Assembly: GCA_045645985.1 (NCBI GenBank)
Contig: JAZRJV010000014.1
Location: 1 to 19,027 of the forward strand
DNA length: 19,027 nucleotides
Direction: 5' to 3'
DNA from: RGIG9060 sp045645985
Lineage (GTDB): Bacteria; Spirochaetota; Spirochaetia; Treponematales; Treponemataceae
The translations under genes and the position numbers were made by a program. The notes under the pieces were generated by a model that was not told the DNA's origin, did not search any database, and saw only the letters and a list, made by a program, of their open reading frames with translations. Positions 1 through 7,533 of the stretch are shown here, piece by piece (position 1 is the first letter of the stretch; each line of letters starts with the position of its first letter).

Positions 1-517
1 ATCTGAAATATATTTTTGTATTGAGGAAATAACTTCCATTCAAGAACGTGAAAATAATTCTGAAATAAATGATGTTTATAAACTAATAAAAGCTGAATTT
101 ATTAATCAAATAAAAACATTTTATGATTTTAAATGGCTATACACTAATGATTCTCAAATATTTAGAATTTCTTTCTGTAAAGCAATAAGTTATTTTTCTT
201 TTTTACATGAAGCAAAAGCATTTTTGTCTATTTTTAATATTGCCATAACAAAGTTGATTGTTTTTGATGATAGCAATTTTGAGGCAGTATTGGAGTTATT
301 TATTAAAATGTACTCTGATGGTTATGAAGAATCTGTTTTTCAAAACAATGAAACGCATTCGTTATTACTTCAAATAATGAAAAAGTATAAATTTGAAATA
401 CCTTATTGTTATGATTATTTGTTTATAAAAAAACAAATGAATCTATTAGCTAAAGCATTAAAAAAGAATGGAATTGATAATGATGTAGTAAAATATTGGT
501 TAGAAAATGATATTTAA
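1..517 (+). CDS. 3' end of an unrecognised protein (5' truncated by window)
   Basis: The reading frame is open from base 2 to the TAA at 515-517, giving at least 171 residues. The first possible internal start (a TTG at 224) is not needed, so this is the C-terminal part of a longer gene that begins outside the window. The product is rich in Ile, Phe, Lys and Asn, looks soluble and helical, and has no motif I recognise. It lies on the edge of a restriction/defence-type region and could be an accessory gene of that locus, but nothing in the sequence proves it. No U-rich plus-strand terminator follows directly. The strong hairpin at 580-613 might serve it, although the T-run of that hairpin is on the other strand. 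Confidence 0.6.
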   Translation, partial: SEIYFCIEEITSIQERENNSEINDVYKLIKAEFINQIKTFYDFKWLYTNDSQIFRISFCKAISYFSFLHEAKAFLSIFNIAITKLIVFDDSNFEAVLELFIKMYSDGYEESVFQNNETHSLLLQIMKKYKFEIPYCYDYLFIKKQMNLLAKALKKNGIDNDVVKYWLENDI

Positions 518-579
518 ATATAAATATTTCAATTTCCAATAAATGATATTCTTTTTATCGTTTTCTGCAAAAGAGAAAA

Positions 580-613
580 AACATTGAAGAAGAAAAAGTT
601 CTTCTTCAATGTT
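580..613 (-). terminator. Rho-independent terminator of the minus-strand cassette
   Basis: A perfect 15-bp inverted repeat (arms 580-594 and 599-613, 4-nt loop) lies about 30 nt past the stop of the minus-strand gene ending at 645. Read on the minus strand it is followed by a T-rich run (TTTTTTCTCTTTT), as expected of an intrinsic terminator. On the plus strand no T-run follows, so it is unlikely to stop the gene at 1-517 efficiently. A 12-nt perfect palindrome (635-646) also overlaps the stop codon of the upstream minus-strand gene. Confidence 0.75.
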
Positions 614-644
614 GATAAGTTAAATTATAATGTAAATGTATACA

Positions 645-1274
645 TTAATACCTCTCTGAAAATCTTCTTAATATTTCTTCTAATTTTACTTCATCACTTG
701 GATTTTCAGAAAAGAAAAAACTTAAATTTGTATCGGATTTAAATCTTTCATATAAATCTGAGCAAAACATTTCTGCTTTTTGACTATTTCTTACTGAACG
801 AACATTGTTGTTTCCATTCTCGTCATGTCCATTTCTTCGAATATCAAAGCAATAAATTGCATTTGGGTTATCAGGCTCCAATCTTCTTGCAATCAATCTT
901 TCTTCAGTTCTTGGTTTATTTTTTGTTATTTCTTTTGGTAAAACTGTTGAAAAGAAATCTGCAAAATTAATAAATAAATCTCTGTAATTTCCATTACCTT
1001 TAATATTAAAAAAATTACAAAATTCAGAAACACTTTTAAATTTTACTTCCTGAAAATCTGCGTATGCTTTAATACATTCATCAGTATTGTTTTTGTGAAT
1101 AAAGTCGAGTTTTAGTTTTGCATTATCTGAAGGTTTCTTTTCATTAGTATCATATAATGTAAAAAGACAATAGCAAGGAATTGTATTATATGTGAATTGA
1201 AAAGCATCAATAACCCAATTTTTCTTTTCCATATCTGACAATAGAGATGGAAGCGTGTAAAATCGAATATTCAT
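645..1274 (-). CDS. Unknown 209-residue protein (possibly DUF6037-like)
   Basis: This is the third gene of a minus-strand cassette (1896 to 645). It has an ATG start with an AAAAGGCG-type SD about 10 nt upstream and ends shortly before a strong terminator. The protein is soluble and has no signal peptide or membrane segment. The N-terminus (DM-x-KKN-x-VIDAFQF-x-Y) and a central Pro/Asn segment (EPDNPNAIYCF) recall, from memory only, the uncharacterised DUF6037 family. I could not check this, and no catalytic motif is evident. A hairpin at 1292-1333 lies only 17 nt upstream of the start, so expression may depend on read-through from the two upstream genes or on a promoter of its own. Function unknown. 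A defence-related role is a guess from its neighbours only. Confidence 0.7.
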   Translation of the reverse strand: MNIRFYTLPSLLSDMEKKNWVIDAFQFTYNTIPCYCLFTLYDTNEKKPSDNAKLKLDFIHKNNTDECIKAYADFQEVKFKSVSEFCNFFNIKGNGNYRDLFINFADFFSTVLPKEITKNKPRTEERLIARRLEPDNPNAIYCFDIRRNGHDENGNNNVRSVRNSQKAEMFCSDLYERFKSDTNLSFFFSENPSDEVKLEEILRRFSERY

Positions 1275-1291
1275 AATCTGTTTCGCCTTTT

Positions 1292-1333
1292 AAAGAAGCA
1301 GCGAAAAACTTTTGAATTTTTCACTGCTTCTTT
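1292..1333 (-). terminator. Intercistronic hairpin / weak terminator
   Basis: Arms 1292-1308 and 1317-1333 form a 17-bp stem with an 8-nt loop. The only imperfect pair is a G-U wobble in minus-strand RNA, while the plus-strand RNA would carry a C-A mismatch. The structure therefore appears tuned for the minus strand. It begins 4 nt past the stop of the HNH-like gene and is followed by TTCTTT, a weak U-run. It may be a partial terminator or an mRNA-stabilising element that sets the output of the last cassette gene. Confidence 0.55.
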
Positions 1334-1337
1334 TAAT

Positions 1338-1631
1338 TTAACAATTAGTTAAAGCTTTGTTTGCAGAAACTAAAGTAACTCCGGCTTTTATAGAATATTC
1401 ACCGGTTCGATTATTACAAACCCTGCATAGCGGAATTATCCATTCTCCAGATTCGTTAGAATTGATTACATGAGCTCCAACTTCTGCATAATTGTTACAA
1501 TCGACTGCACTGCATGTTAAAGGCCATGATTCTTTGCTGTTTTTTATCCAATGGTCTTTCCAACTTCCACATTTACAATTTCGTTCACTTGTTCCATTTT
1601 TATTTTTCCATCCTATACAAGTTAATCCCAT
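1338..1631 (-). CDS. Small Cys/His-rich HNH-like (treble-clef) protein
   Basis: The protein has 97 residues from the ATG at 1631, which has a GGAGG five bases upstream. An alternative ATG at 1643 would add four residues (numbering below uses that longer form). Paired metal-ligand candidates run through it: Cys23/Cys25, Cys44/Cys49, an Ala-His at 57-58, and Cys73-x2-Cys76 in IIPLCRVCN. The AH...PLC-x2-CN arrangement is what HNH nucleases and related treble-clef zinc folds show, but the usual Asp-His is Ala-His, so nuclease activity is uncertain. I have a general memory of similar CKCGSW-x-x-HW small proteins as hypotheticals, with no assigned function. It starts a few bases after the repeat-protein gene, so the two are surely co-transcribed. 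It may bind nucleic acid or zinc; no pathway can be named. Confidence 0.7.
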   Translation of the reverse strand: MGLTCIGWKNKNGTSERNCKCGSWKDHWIKNSKESWPLTCSAVDCNNYAEVGAHVINSNESGEWIIPLCRVCNNRTGEYSIKAGVTLVSANKALTNC

Positions 1632-1647
1632 GTTTTCCTCCATTAAT

Positions 1648-1896
1648 CTATCTTTCCTTATTTGATTGTGACAAAACAGAACCTGCTAAACTCTTTGTTT
1701 TGTCGCTATATTTAGGACTTTGCAAAACTTTTGATGCTAAAACTTCAACTTTACTTCCAGTTTGTTTTCCCTTTTGTACTTGGGATAATGCTGATCCTGC
1801 CAGAGTTTTAGCTGTTTTAGATGAATTTTCATCTAAAAGTGTTTGACTAGCTAATGATGACACTTGTTCAGATGTTACCTTTTTATTTGTGCTCAT
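1648..1896 (-). CDS. Small protein of two internal 28-residue repeats, unknown
   Basis: This first gene of the minus-strand cassette has 82 residues. The start is the ATG at 1896, with a perfect AGGAGGT four bases upstream. A GTG two codons earlier overlaps that SD and is unlikely to be used. The protein is almost wholly two copies of a 28-residue unit, separated by a short Gln/Lys/Gly linker. Each copy has the pattern V-x2-LAS-x-x-L followed by K-x-LAGS-x-LSQ. It has no Cys, no aromatic core (one Tyr) and many Ser, Lys and Ala, so it is probably a small helical or partly disordered protein. Four bases separate its stop from the first possible start of the HNH-like gene, suggesting that the two products act together. 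No function is known to me. Confidence 0.7.
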   Translation of the reverse strand: MSTNKKVTSEQVSSLASQTLLDENSSKTAKTLAGSALSQVQKGKQTGSKVEVLASKVLQSPKYSDKTKSLAGSVLSQSNKER

Positions 1897-1918
1897 GGGC
1901 ACCTCCTGATGGTTTTAG

Positions 1919-1995
1919 TTGTAATGTTTTTACAATTGTTTATTTTGTATTTACTAATCTTAACTGATTAGTTGGTGTTGAAATTGATTTTCAAC
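1919..1995 (-). promoter_or_regulatory. Leader region with three dyads upstream of the minus-strand cassette
   Basis: Three inverted repeats stand in a row in 77 bp: TTGTAA-N5-TTACAA (1919-1935), a 7-bp-arm repeat with ACTAATC/GATTAGT arms (1953-1972), and GTTGAAA-N5-TTTCAAC (1977-1995). All lie between the cassette SD (1901-1907) and a second upstream SD (2004-2010). They could be operators or leader-RNA hairpins. The rest of the 270-bp intergenic stretch (1897-2166) holds the divergent promoter of the ATPase gene and no other gene. Confidence 0.5.
1968..1994 (-). CDS. Possible 8-codon leader peptide
   Basis: On the minus strand a perfect AGGAGGT (2004-2010) is followed after 9 nt by a TTG codon at 1994 and eight sense codons (peptide about MKINFNTN) to a TAA at 1970-1968. 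The dyad at 1977-1995 covers most of this mini-ORF, and the dyad at 1953-1972 overlaps its stop. This is the architecture of a translated leader that controls a downstream gene, here the small repeat protein. Read-through past the stop is not needed for that gene, which has its own SD. It is speculative: the TTG start is weak evidence and the peptide is very short. Confidence 0.3.
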   Translation of the reverse strand: MKINFNTN

Positions 1996-2093
1996 GCTTT
2001 TTTACCTCCTAATTTTAAATTACTAAAACAAATTAAAATCGGCAATAAAAATCGTAAATAAAATGTGAAAAAATCACAAAATATCTGTGAATA

Positions 2094-2160
2094 TTGATTT
2101 TTTTTTTATTTACCAATATATTAATAGTAACAAATTATTATTTTTAGCTCCAAAAGGAGA
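2094..2160 (+). promoter_or_regulatory. Promoter and SD of the rloA-rloB(-hsdR) unit
   Basis: TTGATT (2094-2099), a 17-nt spacer and TATATT (2117-2122) form a good sigma70-like promoter with a predicted start near 2129. AAGGAGA (2154-2160) sits 6 nt before the ATG at 2167. A TGTGA-N5-TCACA dyad (2064-2078) lies just upstream of the -35 box. Confidence 0.6.
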
Positions 2161-2166
2161 TGTTCT

Positions 2167-3552
2167 ATGTTAAGCCGATTTACAGTTGGTAATTTTTGTT
2201 CGTTTGATAAAAATCAAACATTATCTCTTATAGCAGGTTCAATTCAAAATCATAAAGAACGTTTATACCAAACAAATGATTTTAAATTATTGAAATTTGC
2301 TTCAATTTATGGTGCAAATGCGGCGGGTAAATCTAATTTTATTAAAGCAATGGATTATGCTCAAACTGCTATTATTGTGGGTGTAGAAAATGAATATTTT
2401 GAAGAAAGAAAAGATAATTATTTTCGTTTAAATCCTGAGAATAAAGCAAAACCTTCGTATTTTGAATTTGAAATTTGTATAGATAAAAGCATTTATGCTT
2501 ATGGTTTTGAAATGATAATAAATCAAAAACGTATAACAGAAGAATGGCTTGTAAAACTTAACAAAAACAAAGATGAAATTATTTTTTCAAGAAATTCTAA
2601 TACCGGAAGTGTCTATTTTAATAATGATTATCTCAATGATGAAACTAAATCTCGAATGGCTGTATATCTTGAAGATTTCCAAAAGGTGACTAATAAAACT
2701 TTTTTATCAGAAATAATTTCCAATAAAGCAGAACTTTACAAAAATAATGAAAAACTTCAAATATTAAAAGATGTACATAAATGGGTATTTTCGTTAAATA
2801 TTTCATATCCAAATACATCAATTACAGGATATGATTGTTTTTCTGAAGAAAACATTAACGAATTGATAAATGCTATAGAAATATTTAAAACAGGTATATC
2901 TAGAGTTATTCCAACTGTTATTTCTAAAGAACAAGCTTTAGATAAAATTAGACCAGAATTTAGAAAAGAAGTTGAAGAAGCAATTCAAAGAACTTATCCT
3001 AAAGATAGTACAGAAAGTATTGTGAATGCTGAAGCTTGTGGTTTTAGATTTAATATTAATGGACGATTAATTTTTGTTACTTTTAAAGATAGAGAACCAG
3101 TTTTTACAGAAATTACTTTTGAACATTTTGGAATAAAAGATGTTCATTTTTCCCTTGCAGAAGAATCTAATGGAACTCAACGCTTATTAGATTTACTTTC
3201 TATATTGTTTACTCAAAAAGAAAATTCTGTTTTTATAATTGATGAAATAGATCAAAGTCTTCATCCTCAACTTACAAGAAAATTTATTGAAAATTTTTTA
3301 CATTATGCAAAGAAAAAAAATATTCAACTTATAATATCAACACATGAAAGTCATTTACTTAACTTGGATTTAGTAAGACAAGATGAAATTTTCTTTGTTG
3401 AATCAACACCAACTGGTGATAGTGTCTTATATCCATTTGACAGATTTAAGGAACGCTTTGATAAAAAAATTGAAAAAGCATATTTGGATGGTCGTTATGG
3501 TGGTGTACCAATTTTTGATTCTATATTTTTCCCAAAAGATGATGTTGAATAA
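2167..3552 (+). CDS. rloA: AAA family ATPase, RloA/AAA_15-type (defence-associated)
   Basis: This ATPase has 461 residues with a standard SMC/OLD-like layout. The N-terminus LSRFTVGNFCSF is typical of the family. The Walker A GANAAGKS is at 49-56, an ABC-like signature EESNGTQRLL begins near 332, the Walker B IIDEID has Asp359-Glu360 and is followed by LHP (365-367), and an H-loop His393 lies in STHES. It is a cytosolic ATPase expected to sense a trigger and act with the RloB-like nuclease encoded 18 nt downstream. ATPase plus RloB pairs are known from type I restriction loci (rlo genes). AAA_15 plus TOPRIM pairs also occur in abortive-infection systems such as PARIS and, as I recall, AbiL. 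The start has a clear SD and its own promoter. Intact and of normal length. The substrate or trigger cannot be read from the sequence. Confidence 0.88.
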   Translation: MLSRFTVGNFCSFDKNQTLSLIAGSIQNHKERLYQTNDFKLLKFASIYGANAAGKSNFIKAMDYAQTAIIVGVENEYFEERKDNYFRLNPENKAKPSYFEFEICIDKSIYAYGFEMIINQKRITEEWLVKLNKNKDEIIFSRNSNTGSVYFNNDYLNDETKSRMAVYLEDFQKVTNKTFLSEIISNKAELYKNNEKLQILKDVHKWVFSLNISYPNTSITGYDCFSEENINELINAIEIFKTGISRVIPTVISKEQALDKIRPEFRKEVEEAIQRTYPKDSTESIVNAEACGFRFNINGRLIFVTFKDREPVFTEITFEHFGIKDVHFSLAEESNGTQRLLDLLSILFTQKENSVFIIDEIDQSLHPQLTRKFIENFLHYAKKKNIQLIISTHESHLLNLDLVRQDEIFFVESTPTGDSVLYPFDRFKERFDKKIEKAYLDGRYGGVPIFDSIFFPKDDVE

Positions 3553-3570
3553 ATTTAAAGTGGAGGATTA

Positions 3571-4242
3571 ATGAGAGTAAGTCAGCCTTATGGTGAACGA
3601 TACATAGAAAAGGAGTTTTCTCAAGAACCAAAAATTCGATATTTTATTGCTTGTGAAGGAGAAAAAACTGAATATCGATATTTTAAGGGAATAATTGAAT
3701 TTCGCACTGAAATAGGAATAAATCCTCTAGTAGAAATTATTCCTATTCGCCATGAAAAAGATACAAGTAGTAATCCATTAAAAATTTTTCAAGATGCTAA
3801 AAAAGCAATAAAAAAAGCTTCAAACTTTTTAGATGGGGATAAACTTTGCATTATAGTTGATAGAGATAAACAAAGTTTTACAGATTTACAATATGATGTA
3901 CTTCTTAAAGCAGAAAAAAACGGTGAAATAAAATTTTGCATCACAAATCCTTGTTTTGAATTTTGGCTTCTTTTACATTTTTCTGATTGTACTGAATATG
4001 ACAAATTGTTTTTGGTTAATAATGAAAAAGTTGGGAATAGAACTTATATAGAAAAATGTCTTATGGAAAAACTTGGTGGAAGTTATAGTAAAACTCGGTT
4101 AAAATTTCAAGACAATTATAAAGATAAAATAAAATTTGCTATAGAAAATTCTAAAAAATATTCATTGATAACAGAAGAGCTTAAAGAAAAAATTGGAACA
4201 ACAATAGGTTTACTAATTGAAGAAATGATAGATAAAAACTAA
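3571..4242 (+). CDS. rloB: RloB-family protein (TOPRIM-like putative nuclease)
   Basis: The protein has 223 residues, an ATG start and a GGAGGA SD just upstream, 18 nt after rloA. The TOPRIM-type acidic motif EGEKTE is at 29-34, the metal-binding VDRD has Asp97 and Asp99, and the family's hallmark NPCFEFWLLLH lies at 126-136. TOPRIM folds use such Glu and Asp-x-Asp residues to bind Mg2+ for phosphodiester chemistry, so a DNA or RNA nuclease role is likely but not proven. Paired with the AAA ATPase, it probably is the effector and the ATPase the sensor/activator, as in PARIS-like systems (inference). Full length. It is followed by a 71-nt gap before hsdR, in which a weak promoter (TACACA-17-TAGAAT, 4246-4274) may lie. 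Confidence 0.85.
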   Translation: MRVSQPYGERYIEKEFSQEPKIRYFIACEGEKTEYRYFKGIIEFRTEIGINPLVEIIPIRHEKDTSSNPLKIFQDAKKAIKKASNFLDGDKLCIIVDRDKQSFTDLQYDVLLKAEKNGEIKFCITNPCFEFWLLLHFSDCTEYDKLFLVNNEKVGNRTYIEKCLMEKLGGSYSKTRLKFQDNYKDKIKFAIENSKKYSLITEELKEKIGTTIGLLIEEMIDKN

Positions 4243-4313
4243 AAATACACAAATAAAAGAAAATATGCTAGAATATAGGGAATATTAGATTTTGATTATG
4301 AGGAATTTTCCCT

Positions 4314-7300
4314 ATGCCACAAACACTGCAAGACCTTCGTACAAAAGAAAAAAACTTTGAAGAATATATTGAATCATACTTTTTATCTAATGATGGTGGA
4401 TATACAAAAGGTTATGATGTTTTTGATACACAATATGGAATTTATAAAAATACACTTATTAATTTTATAAAAGAAACTCAAAGTAAAGAATGGAAGCGTT
4501 TTGAAAATCAAAATCCTGGAAATACAGAAGATGCTTTTTGTAAAAAGTTCAATGATGCAGTAATTGCAGATGGAATGCTTCATGTTCTTCGTCATGGATT
4601 TAAACATCGTGGTATCCAATTTAAGGTTTGTTATTTCAAACCGGAATCTACATTAAACCAACTTTCAGCAGAACTGTATGCTAAAAATAAAATCGAATGT
4701 TATAGACAATGGTTTTATTCTGCAACTTGTTCAAAATCTGTAGATATGGTTCTTACTGTAAACGGTATTCCTCTTGTTGCGTTGGAACTTAAAAATCAAC
4801 TTACGGGGCAAAGTGTAACAAATGCAAAACTTCAATGGCAAAATGACCGTGATAATAGGGAAATAGTTTTTCAATTTAATCGTCGAGTTTTGGTTTATTT
4901 TTGTGTAGATTTGTTTGATGTTTATATGACAACCAAACTAAACGGAAAATCAACTTTCTTTTTGCCTTTTAATCAAGGTTCAAATGGTGCCGGACAAGAT
5001 GGGGGAAAAGGTAATCCAAATACTACAGATAGCGATTTTATAACAAGTTATCTTTGGGAAGATGTTCTTCAAAAAGATAGTATGATGGATATTTTTCAAA
5101 AGTTCCTTCATTTACAAATTCAAGAAGAAAAAATCTACAAAGATGATGGCGAAATTGAATTAAAAGAAAAACAAACGCTTATTTTTCCTCGATTTCATCA
5201 ACTTCATGTTGTTAGAAAACTCATTCAAGATGTAAAAGAAAATGGCAGTGGCAAAAATTATTTAATTCAACATAGTGCAGGTTCCGGAAAATCAAATTCT
5301 ATTGCATGGACTGCATATCGATTGGCTTCTTTGCATGATGAAAATAATAATGCAGTATTTAGCAGTGTTGTTGTTGTTACAGACCGTACAGTTTTGGATG
5401 CACAATTACAAGATACAATCAGTAGTTTTGACCATACACTTGGTGCGGTAACTACAATCGATGAAAAAAAGAATTCAAAAGATTTGCGAGATGCTTTAAA
5501 TAACGGTGACAGAATCATTGTAACAACTTTACAAAAGTTCCCTGTGATTTATGAAGAAGTTGATAAGGTAAAAGGTAGAAATTTTGCGGTTATTGTAGAT
5601 GAAGCACATTCTTCACAAACCGGTTCTGCGGCTTTAAAATTAAAAACAGCTCTAGCAGATACAGAAGATGCTTTACTTGAATATGCAGAAATTGAAGGTA
5701 AAGCCGAAGATGAAATCGATAAAGATGATAAGCTATTAAAGGAGATGATTGCTCACGGAAAGCATAACAATCTTTCATTTTTTGCATTTACAGCAACTCC
5801 AAAAGATAAAACTCTAGAAATGTTTGGAACTCGCCATGCTGACGGAAGTTATCATCCTTTTCATATTTACAGTATGCGACAGGCTATTGAAGAAGGTTTT
5901 ATTCATGATGTTCTAAAAAATTATATGACTTATGAAACTTGTTATAAAATTGCAAAGAATTTTCCTGATAATCCGGATTTACCTTCTAGCAAGGCAACAA
6001 AGGTAATCCTAAAATATGCACAGTTGCATCCGACAAACATAAGCCAAAAATCAGAAATCATTATTGAAACTTACATGAACACTACTAAAAATAAGATTGG
6101 TGGTCGTGGAAAAATGATGGTTGTTACAGCAAGTCGTCTTGCTGCTGTTAGATATTTTCATGAGTTAAAACGACTTATTAAACTAAAAGGCTATGATGAT
6201 GCAATGGATATTTTAGTTGCATTTAGTGGAGTTGTAAAAGATGAAGATGTTGAATATTCTGAACCAAGTTTGAATGTTAGAAAAAATGGAACTCACATAA
6301 GTGAATCTCAAACAAAAGAAGAATTTCATCACAATTTTAATATTTTAATTGTTGCTGAAAAATATCAAACTGGATTTGATGAACCATTACTACATACAAT
6401 GATTGTTGATAAAAAACTTCGCGGAATAAAAGCTGTTCAGACATTAAGTCGATTAAACAGAACTTGTAGTGGAAAAGAAGATACTTTTGTTTTAGATTTT
6501 GTAAATACTCAAGAAGATATATTTGAATCATTCCAGCCATTCTATCAAGAAACATATTTACAAGAAGAAGTAAATGCAGACTTGCTTTATAGTACGCAAA
6601 AAACTCTTAGAGAATATAAAATTTACAGTAATGCTGATGTTGAGAACTTTGTAGAAACTTACAAGAATCTTTCCGGAAAAGATAAGAATGCTTTAGGAAA
6701 ATTGAGTAAAGTTCTAAAACCTTTTGCAGATGCTTATAATCAAAAAACTTCAAATGAAAAATATCAATTTAGACGAGAATTGCGAAAACTTGTTCGCTAT
6801 TATGATTTTGTAAGCCAAGTTACAAGAATGTTCGATAAAGATTTACATAAGGAATATATTTTCTGTAAATATCTAAGCAAACTTCTTCCTGCGGAAGTTG
6901 AATGGATGATTAATATTGAACAATTATTAAGTCTTGAATATTACAAACTACGGGAGACTTTTAAAGGTTCTATCAATTTAAAAGCTGACGAAAAAGGTGT
7001 TTACGAACCTGCAACAGAAGCTGGTGGAAGTTCAAAAAATCCTAAATCTTCTTTAGATGAAATCATTGAAAAAATTAATGAACGATACAAGGGTGATTTT
7101 AATGAAGCTGATAAGGTAGTAATTGGTGCATTTCAATCAAAATTAATGAAAAATAACTCTTTAATAGAACAAGCAAAGGCATATACTAACAATAAAGAAA
7201 TGTTTACCCAGAGTATTTTCCCTGATGCTTTTGGTAATATAGCAATGGAGTGTTATACTGAAAGCCAAGAATCTTATGGAAGTATATTGCACGAATCAAA

Positions 7301-7433
7301 CAAAGAAAAATACAATGCTATAATGTATGGTTTGTGTGATTGGTTTATAAAAGAAGTGATGAACAAAAAAGTACACTATAAGATTGAAGAAAATTTTGGT
7401 TCAAAATTAGTTGCAGATTCTTCTAGTTTATAA
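4314..7433 (+). CDS. hsdR: Type I restriction enzyme, R (motor/nuclease) subunit HsdR
   Basis: HsdR is the DNA-translocating and cleaving subunit of type I restriction enzymes; it works only in a complex with HsdM and HsdS. This copy has 1,039 residues, the usual size. In order it shows a PD-(D/E)XK nuclease (Asp144, then ELK at 158-160), a helicase Walker A SAGSGKS with Lys326, DEAH at 429-432, motif III TATP at 493-496, motif V YQTGFDEP, and motif VI LSRLNR at 711-716, followed by a helical C-terminal domain for complex assembly. The start has GAGGA upstream. No frameshift or stop interrupts it. Neither hsdM nor hsdS lies in the window; they could lie to the left of 1. The immediate upstream rloAB pair is a known companion of type I loci. 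Confidence 0.95.
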   Translation: MPQTLQDLRTKEKNFEEYIESYFLSNDGGYTKGYDVFDTQYGIYKNTLINFIKETQSKEWKRFENQNPGNTEDAFCKKFNDAVIADGMLHVLRHGFKHRGIQFKVCYFKPESTLNQLSAELYAKNKIECYRQWFYSATCSKSVDMVLTVNGIPLVALELKNQLTGQSVTNAKLQWQNDRDNREIVFQFNRRVLVYFCVDLFDVYMTTKLNGKSTFFLPFNQGSNGAGQDGGKGNPNTTDSDFITSYLWEDVLQKDSMMDIFQKFLHLQIQEEKIYKDDGEIELKEKQTLIFPRFHQLHVVRKLIQDVKENGSGKNYLIQHSAGSGKSNSIAWTAYRLASLHDENNNAVFSSVVVVTDRTVLDAQLQDTISSFDHTLGAVTTIDEKKNSKDLRDALNNGDRIIVTTLQKFPVIYEEVDKVKGRNFAVIVDEAHSSQTGSAALKLKTALADTEDALLEYAEIEGKAEDEIDKDDKLLKEMIAHGKHNNLSFFAFTATPKDKTLEMFGTRHADGSYHPFHIYSMRQAIEEGFIHDVLKNYMTYETCYKIAKNFPDNPDLPSSKATKVILKYAQLHPTNISQKSEIIIETYMNTTKNKIGGRGKMMVVTASRLAAVRYFHELKRLIKLKGYDDAMDILVAFSGVVKDEDVEYSEPSLNVRKNGTHISESQTKEEFHHNFNILIVAEKYQTGFDEPLLHTMIVDKKLRGIKAVQTLSRLNRTCSGKEDTFVLDFVNTQEDIFESFQPFYQETYLQEEVNADLLYSTQKTLREYKIYSNADVENFVETYKNLSGKDKNALGKLSKVLKPFADAYNQKTSNEKYQFRRELRKLVRYYDFVSQVTRMFDKDLHKEYIFCKYLSKLLPAEVEWMINIEQLLSLEYYKLRETFKGSINLKADEKGVYEPATEAGGSSKNPKSSLDEIIEKINERYKGDFNEADKVVIGAFQSKLMKNNSLIEQAKAYTNNKEMFTQSIFPDAFGNIAMECYTESQESYGSILHESNKEKYNAIMYGLCDWFIKEVMNKKVHYKIEENFGSKLVADSSSL

Positions 7434-7498
7434 TGAAATAGAGTATATTATGATGAAAAATCCACCACCCACAAACACGCATTGTTAAAGTAACGAAC

Positions 7499-7527
7499 TT
7501 GACAACTTGACAAGTTTAAATTACACT
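7499..7527 (+). promoter_or_regulatory. Promoter and likely operator of the Phd/PIN toxin-antitoxin operon
   Basis: A consensus TTGACA (7499-7504), a 17-nt spacer and TACACT (7522-7527) put the start near 7534, the A of the antitoxin ATG, where no SD exists. Between the two boxes lies the near-perfect palindrome AACTTG-A-CAAGTT (7504-7516), and its left half also forms a direct repeat AACTTGAC (7496-7503, 7504-7511). This is where an autorepressing antitoxin would bind. Confidence 0.55.
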
Positions 7528-7533
7528 TAACTT

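Noticed and set aside
1514..1846. Plus-strand open frame of 110 codons across the minus-strand cassette
   Set aside because: It is antisense to two genes that have good SDs and coherent proteins; its own product has no recognisable pattern and no SD.
4383..4619. Minus-strand frames inside hsdR (also 5267-5518, 5590-5787, 6337-6555)
   Set aside because: They are shadows of an intact, motif-complete HsdR and have no SD or promoter.
7434..7498. Possible terminator of hsdR
   Set aside because: No inverted repeat followed by a T-run could be found in this stretch.
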